DNA from: Carex sylvatica | Lineage: Eukaryota > Streptophyta > Magnoliopsida > Poales > Cyperaceae | DNA: 64,000 nt | Direction of reading: 5' to 3' | NCBI GenBank assembly: GCA_964058845.1 | Contig: CAXKVR010000449.1 | Span: forward strand, 1 to 64,000 | Shown: positions 37,301-48,650 of the stretch, in pieces | How positions within the stretch are numbered: the stretch's first letter is position 1 | Layout of the letters: the number at the start of each line of letters is the position of its first letter | Translations under genes and position numbers: made by a program | The notes under the pieces: generated by a model | Seen by the model: only the letters and a program-made list of their open reading frames with translations | Told to the model about the DNA's origin: nothing | The model's database searches: none

Positions 37301-37771
37301 TATGATAAAACCAGATTTTCAAAAAGGATATGAACTGATGGTAACCAGCTTCATGAAGGCTCCCGGTGGTGGTGGTGGTGGTGTGGGGGGGATTAACAAT
37401 TTTTTTGTCATAAATTATTCTATATTTTCAGGTTCGACTTGCGGCAAACAGCTGTGCCACAAAGAATATTACTGCACCCGGTGACTATGCTGGTTTTCCT
37501 GCGGTCTTAACCTCTCTTTTTCTTAATTTATCAAATTGTTTTCTTCTTATGGTTTATATCAAGTACTAGCATATGAAATGTTTTCTTAGTCAGATATATG
37601 CAAAACCTAATTGATTCTAGAACAATCTGATATATTATCTTTGGTACTTCAAATATTCATAAATTTGAGATCTTATGCTTTTCAACTGTTTGACAGATAC
37701 CAGCTGAGGAATGGCGTAGACAAACTGTCAATATGCGACTTTTTTCGAAGAAAGGCAGGAGCTTGCAATAG
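34400..37771 (+). CDS. LPXD: UDP-3-O-acylglucosamine N-acyltransferase (LpxD), mitochondrial
   Basis: Transfers a second acyl chain to UDP-3-O-acylglucosamine, a lipid A pathway step that plants keep in mitochondria. Exons 34400-34508, 34821-35031, 35276-35352, 35612-35661, 35748-35812, 36284-36335, 36623-36693, 37138-37204, 37432-37503, 37697-37771; phases close to 282 residues and a TAG. The start gives a basic, Ser/Thr-rich presequence ([20 protein letters not shown]). From residue about 55 on, left-handed beta-helix hexapeptide repeats run on ([35 protein letters not shown]). The catalytic His corresponds to His191 in [10 protein letters not shown]. It ends with a short helix ([15 protein letters not shown]). 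The N-terminal uridine-binding domain of bacterial LpxD is largely missing, as is usual in the short plant proteins. Intron 8 has a GGT microsatellite. Confidence 0.95.
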
Positions 37772-38345
37772 GTACACATTTTGTGATTATGGAATTAATT
37801 TCTGGAACGATTCATACTCTTAACGGAACAATTCCCAGTTGAATACATATAATTGTCTTTTATAGATCCCAGCCGTAACAGTTTTTTTTTTTTGGTTTTC
37901 TTTGTTAACTTAATTTGTATTAATTGAGATAATAATGAAGAGAGAATAGAAGGGTAAAATAGATATTTCCTGAGAAAAATTTATCTTACCGCTCAATATT
38001 GCAATAGCTTAGCTAAAAATAGCACTTCCCAAAACATTGAGCAATAGCTTAGCTAAAAATAGCACTTCCCAAAACAAAATATGTACCACTAATAGTCATT
38101 GTTGCCTTGTTGACTTGGGGTCGCAGTTTTAGCATAGTAGTAGCGCACAGTACCACTATTCACATTCTTCTTATTCTTTATTTGCTTTAGTGTCTTTGCA
38201 ACGATATTATAGAATTCAACATCTATTGTGATAAACGTAATGCCAACAGTAACATAATTGTAAGTTAGAAATAAAAAGAAATGATCTGATTTTGATCATA
38301 TTAATGAACTCACCAATACTTGGCCACTTTACTTCCTGGAATCCA
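37772..38345. other. Downstream of LPXD, with a 39-bp tandem duplication
   Basis: The phrase 'gcaatagcttagctaaaaat' followed by 'agcacttcccaaaaca' occurs twice in a row at about 38002-38076. Otherwise AT-rich DNA that includes the LPXD 3' region. Confidence 0.6.
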
Positions 38346-38353
38346 ATTCATGT

Positions 38354-39465
38354 CAGTGTTATCAGAATCGGATCGGACCGCCGGTTAAATCCAAAAAAAC
38401 CGGACTCAGTAACATTTCCGGTTTGGTTTTCTTATAGGACCGTTTAAGTTATTGAGCCGGTTTTGACCGGTTTAAACGAACGGTTTTCAAGATAAACCCG
38501 CTGATCCATTCAAGTAAAAAGCCGGGTTTCTACGCGTTGGTTTATTTTGTCGTTTCTATGTGCTCTCTCCTCATCTCTGATGTGATATGCAGTTCCGCTT
38601 TATTTTTCTTCATGGATGAGAAAGGAAATCGAGCAAATCCATGAAGTAATGGAAAGAATCACAAACTTGTTATGACCTTTTTAATTTGACCAATTTCGTT
38701 AAGACCTCTACATAAGAATTTGCCTCCCCTGTTCAGTTTTCTTTCCCTATCGTTGCTTAATTCTTTTAGAAGAAATCATTGAATATCTCTCTCTCTGATG
38801 AGAAAGGGAGCAACAGGTGGTTTAGGTCAAGTTCTTTGAAACTTAGATACTGTCTTATTCAAGGTTCTTTTTGAGGCTAATTGCGAGTTAAGTTGTTTAA
38901 ATAGTCTTACTTTATATTAATTTACAAAAGTTTTATTCATTTCAGTTTATATAATTATATTGCATTCTAAACGGTTTTGTAAAATGGTACATGCACTGGT
39001 ATTGGGGCATACCATGCTTCATAGAGCATTTGTGTACGAGGAAATATTAAATGCTCTCAAAATGCTTGATGAAATGTTCGAATCATAATTTGATCTCAAA
39101 CAATAGTATGATTTTCATAAATTTTATGCGACCTCTACTCGGACGAAGATGGCAGTCCTCATTTTTGATATTATTCAAACATGAATTTGAATTCCTCTGC
39201 TTAAGTTTCATTTTTCCAAACTATGTATGCCCATTGAATAATTTTATAGAGTTGAATTGAACTAGTTAATAACTATGTAACTTTCTCATATCTCATTCTC
39301 TATATATAAAAGATATGATTATTTTTATATACAACCCTCGTATTTTATAAATATACAATTATTTAAAAAACTTGCGGTTAAATCAGTTGAACCACCGGTC
39401 CAACCAGTAAACCTCTAATCCGAAGTTTTACCGAGTCGATGTTTGATCTGGTTCTAATAACATTG
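38354..39465. mobile_element. Non-autonomous hAT element with perfect 8-bp target duplication
   Basis: Ends CAGTGTTATCAGAATCGGAT and, inverted, CAATGTTATTAGAACCAGAT. The flanks ATTCATGT (38346-38353) and ATTCATGT (39466-39473) are identical. Subterminal zones are rich in 'accggtt' words. 1,112 bp, no transposase frame. Confidence 0.88.
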
Positions 39466-39473
39466 ATTCATGT

Positions 39474-40172
39474 GCATCGATCCAAAGGCGCTACTGAGAA
39501 TAGAAGAATGAAATAGCGACTAAGAGAGAAAAAATGAAAAAAAAAATGAACAATACATGAGGCGGTTGATATAAAGAAACTGAAATAAAAAGTAGCACGA
39601 CATTACTAATTAGAAAGCAAATTTACGATACTTTGGTTTACTCCAATATCTTATACAAAATAATAACTTTCTAAATTTTGAGTAAACCAATGACATTGCT
39701 AAGTATCATGTGGACGAGAACAACAACAACAAAAGAAATCACAGAAATAGAATCCAACCCATAACCTCTAAATAAAATGGAACACTTTGTTTGCAGTCAT
39801 ATATAATAGTTGGTAGTTGACAATTTTTCATTAATAGTCATACATATATTGTGTAAATATAAATTTATTGTTTTTATATAATTAATTTGTTGAAATTTGT
39901 AATACATATTCTGGTCGCACGTAGTGTCAAATCTATTCAGTGGTCATTCCAATTTGATCAATGAAATAACATCATCCGTTTTCAAATTCATAGTTTGTTG
40001 CACTCCTCAAAGAAATAATGTGGAAAAAAAACTGAGCATATTTTTTAAGAGGCTCCATGAAATAAAACAAGAATTGCATGAACAGAAGAGACCTGAACAG
40101 TTCCTACACCAAATTTTAGAATTATTTAATTAAATTGTATTTCTTTGGTCTCACTTCTCTCTCTCTTAAAAA
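39474..40172. other. Unassigned intergenic stretch
   Basis: AT-rich; no gene or clear repeat seen. Confidence 0.4.
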
Positions 40173-41607
40173 CACTACTACAAAAAAATATATTTACCAT
40201 CGCCTCTTTATCATCAGATAAGCTTCTGCACAGAAGGTGTACGTCACGAGTGACAGCGCGGTAATTACTTTAAACTTTTTACTACACCAACCGACGGCGT
40301 TGATGGGCCCCTTCTTTGTCATCAGTTTTTTTTTTTATATCCAACCGTTGATTTTGATTGACTCGGTGACATTGGTTCGGCTATTGCACCAATCGTGTAG
40401 TTGTGGTGAACTTTACCATCCGTAATATAGATGAGTCATCAGCATTAGTTTGATCAATACCAACTCTGACCTTTTATTGAATCGATGGGATGTTCTAACA
40501 CGGCCCGAACATGAGCACTAAAGGCTCAAAGAAAGACAATCTGATTTGCGAGAATTCAAGGATTGCAAGGTGAGCATAAAGCTCAAAGTAGTAATTGATT
40601 TGATTACGCAGGATCACCCTAGGAGTTGTTGAATTGATTGAATAAGTTTGAGATTGATTGTGAGTATTAAAGTTTAAGTGCACAAGCAACAACGACTTTC
40701 TCTAGATCTGTAAATACGAAATATTAAAGTTGAGGACGGCTAGAGTGATACTCCAAACCTTGGTATAGTTTCTATTTATAGAGAGCTAAGAAAAAGAAAG
40801 CAAGCGGTACTGACTGTTGCAACGGTACAGGGGACCGTTACAACGGTAGGGTAATTTGAATGGTTTGAAGTGCAATAGTGGATACTGTTGACAACGGTCC
40901 ATGACCGTTGCAACAGTAATGCTCTGGATTGCTTATCGTCAGATGACGCTTAATACTGATTTTCTCTGTCACAGACTCAGCTGAGGATTTATTTATTCTG
41001 TTGCAACGGTCACTGGACCGTTGCAACGATAGGCCTCACTTAAGTCAGTCTCAAGCTTATTTTATCAATTTTACAAATTAATTATCCTTAATCTTGAGTT
41101 AATACTTTTGTTATTCAATATCTTGTGCTTCATGACTACATCCTCGATGTTATATTGCAGTTCATTAATTTATCCTTGATGTGTATTTATTGAATCTTCA
41201 GTTGTTATAAACCTGCACAAATTCTTAAGAAGAAAAACGGTAAAATGCAATTTATGTATGTATTGCAAATCTAGTCAAACGAACAAGTCGATGACTCCAA
41301 AGCCAACATGGCAAACTAGGACATGCAAATGTCAACTCAAACACAACAGATGGTGTAACACACTTTTGCCAACGACTAATAACACTCAGAGACATGGTGT
41401 TTCTATATTAACGACATATTTAACGACAAAAAAACTATTATTCTCATCTATCTCTAATTTCCAACCGTTCGTGTTGGAGCTTAACGTTATTGGCTCAAAC
41501 TGATAACATATATGTATACATTTCCTATCGGACCGATAGGCAACGATTCAAAATCCGATGATGGATAATAATTTTAACCGATGGCAAAGTGTTTTTCTCT
41601 AGTAGTG
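40173..41607. mobile_element. Small non-autonomous CACTA element
   Basis: Starts CACTACTACAAAAAAATA and ends TTTTTCTCTAGTAGTG; the flanking triplets AAA and GAA differ at one base. 1,435 bp with no transposase. The middle (about 40805-41035) has palindromic 'accgttgcaacggt' motifs about every 50-70 bp, and an LTR-like minus-strand segment may be nested at about 40492-41250. Confidence 0.7.
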
Positions 41608-42831
41608 GAAACTCTAACGAATTTTTCTAAGAATATTCTTTTACATCAATATATTAGATAGTTATTCTCTTTCAGATGCCTTTATTAGTTTCTCCAATCA
41701 CTGTTAATTTCCACCTATAAATGCCATACATATACTTAATAAGAAAGAATATATGATTTCATGTTTTATAATTCATTCTTGTATTATATAAACCAAGACA
41801 TAGAAAGAAGGAAAAAACAAGAAGATAAAAACAAAGAAATGAACCAACGAATGAAAATTTACTCATAGTTGATGTATCAATATTATAGTTGTCGCCATTA
41901 TTACTATCATCTTAAGTGTTCGGCTCACGTGAATTATGATTTAGTTTTACATAATTAAATATTATGGTAATCTAAATAACTTTTGGAATATTTACTAAGA
42001 AAGTTTTGAGCCAGTTTTAACCGAATAAAACAATACAAAATTCTTTTGTAGTTTTCTCATATTAGTCATAATTCAATTTACCTACTCTAGTAGGGTTAAA
42101 ATATCGATTTTGTGTCCCATCTATCCTTTCACATTCTTATTTTCGTTTTTAAAATTTAAATTAGATGAACTTAAAAAAAAAGAGATTAAATCAACTCACA
42201 TTATCATTTTTGAGTACTTTCGTGCATGAGAGCATCTACATCTCTGAAATTCTTAGAGTTTTTAAATAACTGTTACCTAATTTTTAAAAATTATCTCTAA
42301 AAGTTTCTAAACCCCCACATTCTGAAACTAAAATTAGAGTTTTTTAATTGTCACATTAGCAAATAAATTATAGGAGAAAAAAAATTTCAACAAATTATTT
42401 GGCCACGTTAGAGTTTATAAACGATTTCTTATTAAAAAACTTTAGAACAAAGTTGCTAAATAAAAAACCCATCTGCATCTCTAAAATTGATTTAAAAACT
42501 GTCATTTTAAGAGTTTCAGAGATGAAGATGCTGAGTAAAATCTTAATAAAATATTAAAAATTTAGAACGGCACCTAAATTTTAAACATGCGTAGAAACGA
42601 TATATATATATATATATATATATATTTGGCAAATTACCCGTAGGCCTTCCCATTTAAACACAACTGTTTAAACATTACAGCAGTTGGTCACATCTTATCA
42701 AATAAGGGAAAGGTAAATCCTATGTAATTGAAATTATAGATCCTAGCCAAATTTGCTAATTCATTAGACTGTTCATTCCTTTCCCTCATATGAATGCACT
42801 TAGTAGTAATTTTACTATTCGTTAACAAATG
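41608..42831. other. Unassigned intergenic stretch with a TA microsatellite
   Basis: AT-rich, no gene. A (TA)n run lies at about 42600-42626. Inverted similar words ('gagagcatctacatctctgaaa' and 'tttcagagatgaagatgct') at about 42229 and 42514 hint at an old MITE of roughly 310 bp. Confidence 0.45.
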
Positions 42832-43075
42832 CAAAATTAATAATTACTGGTATAAATAAAAAATCTGAAAAAAGAGTTCCTATCAGTATTAGCAAAAATA
42901 TTATAGTACTAAAATTAATACTTACTGGTATAAATAGAAAATTCATAAAAGAAGTTCCTATCAGCATTTGCAAAAATATTATAGTAATAAAATTAATAAT
43001 TACTGGTATAAATAAAAAATCTGAAAAAAGAGTTCCTATCAGTATTTGCAAAAATATTATAGTACTAAAATTTGT
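42832..43075. repeat. Three tandem 78-79-bp units upstream of the RING/PHD gene
   Basis: Units with 'taattactggtataaataaa', 'gttcctatcagtattt' and 'gcaaaaatattatagta' repeat three times and end about 125 bp before the start codon at 43201. They carry repeated 'tataaata' words that resemble TATA boxes. Confidence 0.85.
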
Positions 43076-43200
43076 TGTAAAACCTGGTAAAATTACTATT
43101 AAACCGATAATATTGTCGATCTCGCTCGCGCGCGGCCCCTCACCTCTCCTCGAAAATCTCCAATTCTAAACTCGTGCTACTCACAAGTCACAAGGCAACA

Positions 43201-46200
43201 ATGGAGCGAGAGTCGCGCGAACTGGATGCCTCCGTTCCTCTTCCTTCGACCAAGCGACTCAAAGTTCTACCTTCGCCTCCTTCCAAGGGCAAGGAGAAAT
43301 CGGAGGTGGATCCTCAAACTTGCTCGAACCCGACACCTGAAGAAGAGGACGATAGGTGCGGGATCTGCCTCACCGGGTCGACCCAGTCGATCCGCGGCCA
43401 GATCGACAGTTGCAACCACCATTTCTGCTTTGTGTGCGTGATGGAGTGGGCCAAGATCGAGTCACGCTGCCCCCTATGCAAACAGCGGTTTGGGTCGATC
43501 CGGCGACCCGCTGTACCCGGTTTATTCCCCTCTGAGCGTGTTGTGAAAATTTCTGAGCGTAATCAGGTGAGTAATCTGTCTTATAGCGGTAGCATTAGTA
43601 ATCAGGTGAGTAATCTGTCTTATAGCTGAGGTTTCAGTTTTATTTGTTTTAAGCAAGATTTTTTACGTGCTGTAGTATTTTACAAAGAGCGCGTTTTTTT
43701 TTATTTTTTAAACAAAACAAAGAGCGAGTTGTTTACTTGTTTGAGTGGCAGGAGGATATATGGGAGGAAGTATAATTATACATATAGAAGGCCGTTTGCC
43801 TACAATTTTATTTTTGCTGCTTATTTGAGTAGTCATGGGAAATTTAATTATTGGTTGGTTATTCTGCTATGCTAGAACTATCTTGATGTGTTGGTACAGT
43901 GCCGCAGTCTCAGGCTAACTGATGTTGTAATTATATTTCATGATCAATGAAATGGGCCTTTTTAAAATTAATTATTGGTTGGTCTTGAGAGTAAACTTTG
44001 ATTTTATATATAGTTAGACTACAGAGGTTGATTAAGTACTTGCCAAATTTCAGCTATATATCAAATCCTTTCAGGCATGGACGATTTTGCTATTGTCTCC
44101 GCCACTTTGCTAGCTGCATGTCTCAACCATTGTTAACAAAACGTATACATTTTCATACACAACATGTGAAGTTCTATGCAAGAATGCACATACCAAAACC
44201 GCACGGATCCATTTGCAAAGTTGAACCATTATAAATTGGTTGGTTCGGTTTAATCGGTTTTGAGAAATCTAAACTGAACGATCCATTTAAACAGAAAAAT
44301 TCAAAATTCAACCGAACCGTTTGAACATCCATTTTTGTGCCTACTTCAAAAAGATAATTTTCTTTTTATGCAGGAGTATAGTTGATATATAATTATTACA
44401 GGGTTATGATTCTGTTGTTAATATACATTCTTTATTTCATTACCATATTAGTTCCCTCACTTGTGATTGTATCTATTAATGTTTAAGCAGGTGTACCATC
44501 CTCTCGGAATTGAAAGCTCAACTGTGAATAATCTGCATCTGGATCCAAACTGCATCGTGTGTCACTCGTCTGAGAAGGATGCATATCTTTTGTTGTGTGA
44601 GTTATGCAGTATCAATTGCCATACTCACTGTGTCGGTCTTGGAGCTAATATACCAGAAGGTGAATGGTATTGCCCCGACTGCACCATTGCCAAAAATGAG
44701 TACTTGAAAACCCAACCTGATGACGAGTCTCCATTTCCTGATCAAGAAACCAAGGAAAAAATAAGGAAGATTCGGCAAGGTGGGTCATCTATATCAATAA
44801 CTGACTTCATAGCTTACCCAAATGAAGACAATACCATGAACTCAACTCTGAGTTGCAGTCACCATAGAATGGAGCGCATACGACGGCTACGTGAGAATTG
44901 GGACCAGCTACGGTCTGGTGAGTTGCAATTTTCGTCAGAAGTTCTGAAACCTAACTATAGATCAGGACATAATAGAAGAGGCAATCCAAGTACAGCAAGT
45001 AGTTCAGAAGTGATGATAGAGCAGAGTTGTAGGGAAGCAGATGCTAGTAGAGCCTGGAAAATGATGGACATTGCTAAATCTGCTTGTGCAGATAGAGCAC
45101 CTAAAACCCCTAGCCAATCATTGTCTCGGCCTTCTAAAAGTGGGAAGGCTGTATGCCACAAATTGCATGCCTCAAAACGAAACCGGAAAGAAACAAAAGG
45201 AAAAGAAGTAATTGCAAGCACTCATCAAACATATCCTGCTACAGCTCTTTGTAAAAATGGCCCCTATAAACTCTCAATGGAAGAGACAGCTCAAGGTAGG
45301 TGCAACCAACTGGTGCCACAGTTTGGGCCCATGTGTGATGGGCTTGATTTTCAAGTTAAACCAGAAACTAACTGGGGAAGTCAGACTGAAAGTGTTGATA
45401 GATTTTCTGGATGTGATTTTTCTGATCTGGGTAATAGAAGAGAGATTGAAACATCAGACAGAAGAGATGGTAAAGATATGGTTCAGACCCTGGTTAAGCT
45501 CAGTCTGAAGGCCTTAGACAAAGATAAGAAACTAGGTATTGCCTTTTTTTTTGTTTTTATCTTTTTTCATAGCTTTTAGGGTGTTCAAAAATCCGGTTTA
45601 AACTTGGTTCAGTAATCACAATTGGCATTCTGTGTTTCACAGTTTCTAGGTTTTTCAGTTGATAAATTCGTTTTTACTAGTATCTGAATTACTGCTATAT
45701 TACCAACCTAATTTTTATTTCTTATTATTTGAGATTATGTATGCATTCTTTTTGTTGGTTTGTGGGAAGGGATGCGAGGTTTTGACTTGTTGAGTTTGAT
45801 AAGCTGCATATACATAAAAAAAAATAGTGCTGCTACTGTGATTGAGCTGGTTTTTATTGGTATATGTATCATTTACTGTTTATTGATAGAAATTACCAGC
45901 TTTAATCTGCTCCTCAATCTGATTATCTTATTGATTTTTTGGTTATCAGAACACATAATACTTATTTGCGAGCTTCTAATTTCTTTTGCAAAACTTTTGG
46001 GCCGGTGAATTAAAATTATGGTCTATTCTTTAACAGGCACCAATAGATTTAAGGAAATTGCTAGAATTTCAACCCAGCCAAAATAATTAAAATTATGGTC
46101 TATTCTTTTAGAGGCACCAATAGATTTAACGAAATTGCTAGAATTTCAACCCAGCCAAAATAATTAAAATTATGGTCTATTCTTTTCCAGGCACCAATAA

Positions 46201-46426
46201 ATTTAAGGAAATTGCTAGAATTTCAACCCATACCATTTTGGCCGCATGTGGCATGGAACACTCTAAATCAGTTGCCCGGCCTTTCTCTAAAGTGTCATGC
46301 AACCACCACGGCGAAATTGAATCACATTTATTGCCTGGATCTTGTCAGCAATGCTTCAGCATCTTCTTGCAAGAAATTGTTGAATCTGTATTTTCAGAAA
46401 ACTCTGGCTGCATTGGTGCTGGTTGA
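43201..46426 (+). CDS. RING and PHD finger protein (PHRF-like), probable nuclear E3 ligase/chromatin reader
   Basis: Exons 43201-43566, 44491-45535, 46191-46426; 548 residues. A C3HC4 RING finger uses Cys53, 56, 71, His73/74, Cys76, 79, 90 and 93 (CGICL, NHHFCFVC, CPLC). A PHD finger follows: Cys143, 146, 158, 161, His166, Cys169, 183 and 186 (CIVC, CELC, HTHC, WYCPDC). The middle is Ser/Lys-rich and unstructured. The C-terminal block (KFKEIARISTHTILAACGME, CNHHGEIESHLLPGSCQQCF) is conserved in plant RING/PHD proteins. RING suggests ubiquitin transfer and PHD histone tail binding; both are inferred from family. The start has a good context (acaacaATGGAG). Oddities: duplicated splice sites at the ends of intron 1 and intron 2 (separate entries). 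Confidence 0.93.
43559..43626 (+). repeat. Duplicated 5' splice site of intron 1 (39-bp period)
   Basis: The 29-bp phrase starting 'gtaatcaggtgagtaatctg' is at 43559-43587 and again at 43598-43626. Each copy has CAG|GTGAGT, so donors exist after 43566 and after 43605. The second adds 13 in-frame codons (VSNLSYSGSISNQ). Confidence 0.9.
46008..46230 (+). repeat. Triplicated 3' splice site of intron 2 (77-bp period)
   Basis: 'aattaaaattatggtctatt' starts at 46008, 46085 and 46162. Each unit has a pyrimidine tract and an AG before GCACCAATA (aacag, tagag, ccag). Only the third leads into the conserved reading; the first would run GTNRFKEIARISTQPK and stop. Confidence 0.9.
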
Positions 46427-46630
46427 TGATTGTAATATTGCATAATTTATTCTTCCTGTATAGGTGTATATCTTTGCTTTAGCAATGAGAAGCCCCTTTG
46501 CTATATGCTGGGAAACAATAAGTTAGAACTTAGACGTGTTAGAAGAATTTTCCCTGTATGTAAATTTAATAAAAAATCTTAATTTTTTTCACTAATGAGC
46601 TAGCAAGTAGCAACGATTGTGCAAAAATGC

Positions 46631-46748
46631 CAACACTGCCTAGCGCAGTTGGATAAGGCATATGTCCTCCCACGGGAGGACATGGATTCGAGTAGTGTGT
46701 GTGTGGTGTGAGTGCCTAAGGGCTTTAATCAAAAAAAAAAAAAAAAAA
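46631..46748 (+). mobile_element. tRNA-derived SINE
   Basis: Has a polymerase III A box (TAGCGCAGTTGG at about 46640) and a weak B box (GGATTCGAGT), and ends in a run of A. Flanking copies of 'cgattgtgcaaaaatgc' at 46614-46630 and 46749-46765 (one mismatch) are the target duplication. It lies about 200 bp after the RING/PHD stop codon. Confidence 0.85.
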
Positions 46749-46765
46749 CGATTGTGCAAAAGTGC

Positions 46766-47199
46766 TGCCATGACAAGAATTGCGTTTCTCCATAATGGAT
46801 GTCAAACATTTAATCTTAGACTCATCCTTGTATTCTTCTATTATGGGAAAACATTATGAGATGTAGCCATGTAGGTTAAACTTAGGTCCATACCAACGAC
46901 TGGACTCCATCCTACCTGTGTACCTTGATTATTTATTTATGCAATTTGATCTTCATTAGTATATACAATAAATCTTAATTGGTACTAACTTTCAAATTAA
47001 ATCCAACAAATCATAATAAAATGGGTTGGGTTGGGTTGGGTCAGTTTGGGTCTGACCCGATCGGAGTCCGATCAAGAATTGTAAATTTGTACATGACTCA
47101 TTTAACTATTGAGTTTGGTTTGGGTCGACTCGTTCAATTTAGGTAAAAAATTGACGTCTCTACTGACAACTAATTTTTACTACAATTTGTACATGGAAT
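46766..47199. other. Unassigned stretch with GGGTT run
   Basis: No gene. A 'gggttgggttgggttggg' run at about 47024-47041 continues into 'ctgacccgat' and 'gagtttggtttgggtc' words, probably a degraded non-autonomous element. Confidence 0.4.
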
Positions 47200-47387
47200 T
47201 TTTTTTTATGCTACTCTAGAACATGGAATTTAGAAATTTGCCACGTCAAAACTTTAAATTAGCTAATTACCACTCCAAAATTATTATATTTAGCAATTTG
47301 CTATAATTATACATATAATTCAGATATTTTATTAAATTTTTCTGAAAAATAGTGTATAATAAAATGCCTTCAATTGGACCCTTAAAT

Positions 47388-47475
47388 CTAACTGGTCTCA
47401 CCAATCTCCTGTTGCGCTAACTGGTCTCACCAATCTCCTGTTGCGCTAACTGGTCTCACCAATCTCCTGTTGCGC
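47388..47475. repeat. 29-bp tandem repeat, three copies
   Basis: 'ctaactggtctcaccaatct' plus 'cctgttgcg' repeats exactly at 47388, 47417 and 47446. The following 'gcgcgtggaaggaaatgtac' is itself repeated about 60 bp on. Confidence 0.92.
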
Positions 47476-47770
47476 GTGGAAGGAAATGTACAAGGAAGGG
47501 TTTCTAAATGAAGTGTTCCAGGTTCTTTCCTGTGCGCGTGGAAGGAAATGTACGAGTAAACAAGGAAAAAAATCCCGCCCATTGGGCTGAAAAGAAGAAA
47601 AATATTTGAGTAGTAAATCCATTCCATTGTTGGCATTTCCATCCCTTTCTCCAGCTGTTCTCTATTACCCGCAGTAATCATGAGCAAAATCCATTAAACA
47701 AGGAAAATGAGAAAGATAAATGGTTATGATTTTTTAAAGAGAGTAATTTCCCTTTCCCCTTGGGCCTGGG

Positions 47771-48374
47771 TAGTGGATTGCTAATACCCGTGGCGGGCGG
47801 ACCCGACCCGTACCCGCCCGTGCCCGGTATCCGGGGTACCCGTGCTCGAGCCCGGGTATGGGTCGGATAAACGGGTACACGGGTACGGGTAAAAAACGGG
47901 TAGGGTACGGTTATTTGGTTCAAAACCCGAGAAAACCCGGTCCGATTTACGCCCGACCCGACCCGTACCCGACCCCGTACCCGACCCGTACCCGTTAAAA
48001 AATTCAAAAAAATTCAGAATAATTCAGAAAAATTCGAAAAAATTCAAAAAAATTCAAAAAAAATTCAAAAAAATTCAGAAAAAATTCGAAAAAATTCGAA
48101 AAAATTCGAAAAAATTCAAATTTTTTTGAAATTTCGAATTTGCCGCCTAAAAAAAATAAAAATAAAAAACGGGTACCCGACCCGGACCGCCCTACCCGTG
48201 CCGGGTACCACGGGCACGGGTATAAGTCGGGTAGGGTACGGATTTTGAAAAAAATACCTGAATATACCCTTCCCGAGATACCCGTATACCCGAGATACCC
48301 GTACCCGACCCATACCCGTACCCGACCCCGGGTACGCCCGGTCCGCCCGAACCCGATCCGAGAGCAAACCCCTA
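47771..48374. mobile_element. GC-rich hAT-like element, nested
   Basis: Ends TAGTGGATTGCTAATACCCG and, inverted, TAGGGGTTTGCTCTCGGATC, both leading into 'gggcggac'. The flanks ggcctggg (47763-47770) and gacctggg (48375-48382) match at 7 of 8. The arms are 'cgggtacccg'-rich and the centre (48000-48130) is a run of 'aaaaattca' words. Long Gly/Arg-rich frames across it are composition effects. Confidence 0.75.
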
Positions 48375-48516
48375 GACCTGGGTAGATCGCTAGACGTGTT
48401 GAGCTGTTTCCTTCTCCAATTGTTGTGTGGCATCCCTTCTTATTCCAGCCCCACTCACTCCTCTCCCACACACAAACAAAAAAAAGGAGCGAGAGGTATA
48501 AGATACACTACACAAA

Positions 48517-48650
48517 TCCTTCCACTTCATGCATTCACCCATCTTAAATCCCATCCTTCCACTTCATGCATTCTCCCATCTTAAATCCCATCCTTCCATT
48601 TCATGCATTCTCCCATCTTAAATCCCATCTTTCCACTTCATGCATTTGCG
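48517..48650. repeat. 37-bp tandem repeat, about 3.6 copies
   Basis: 'tccttccacttcatgcattc' plus 'tcccatcttaaatccca' starts at 48517, 48554, 48591 and 48628 with few differences. Confidence 0.92.

Noticed and set aside
40492..41255. Possible solo LTR (TGTTC ... GAACA) inside the small CACTA
   Set aside because: No 5-bp target duplication, and no primer site or internal region; kept only as a remark in the CACTA entry.
42815..43051. Periodic hydrophobic open frame on the minus strand
   Set aside because: The repeated peptide arises only because the 78-79-bp tandem units lack stops in that frame; there is no splice or start context.
46631..46700. Possible tRNA gene
   Set aside because: Only the A and B boxes survive; no cloverleaf forms, and the A tail and target duplication mark it as a SINE.
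48004..48471. 155-codon Gly/Arg-rich open frame
   Set aside because: It runs across the ends of the GC-rich hAT element and its AAAAATTC run; composition explains it.
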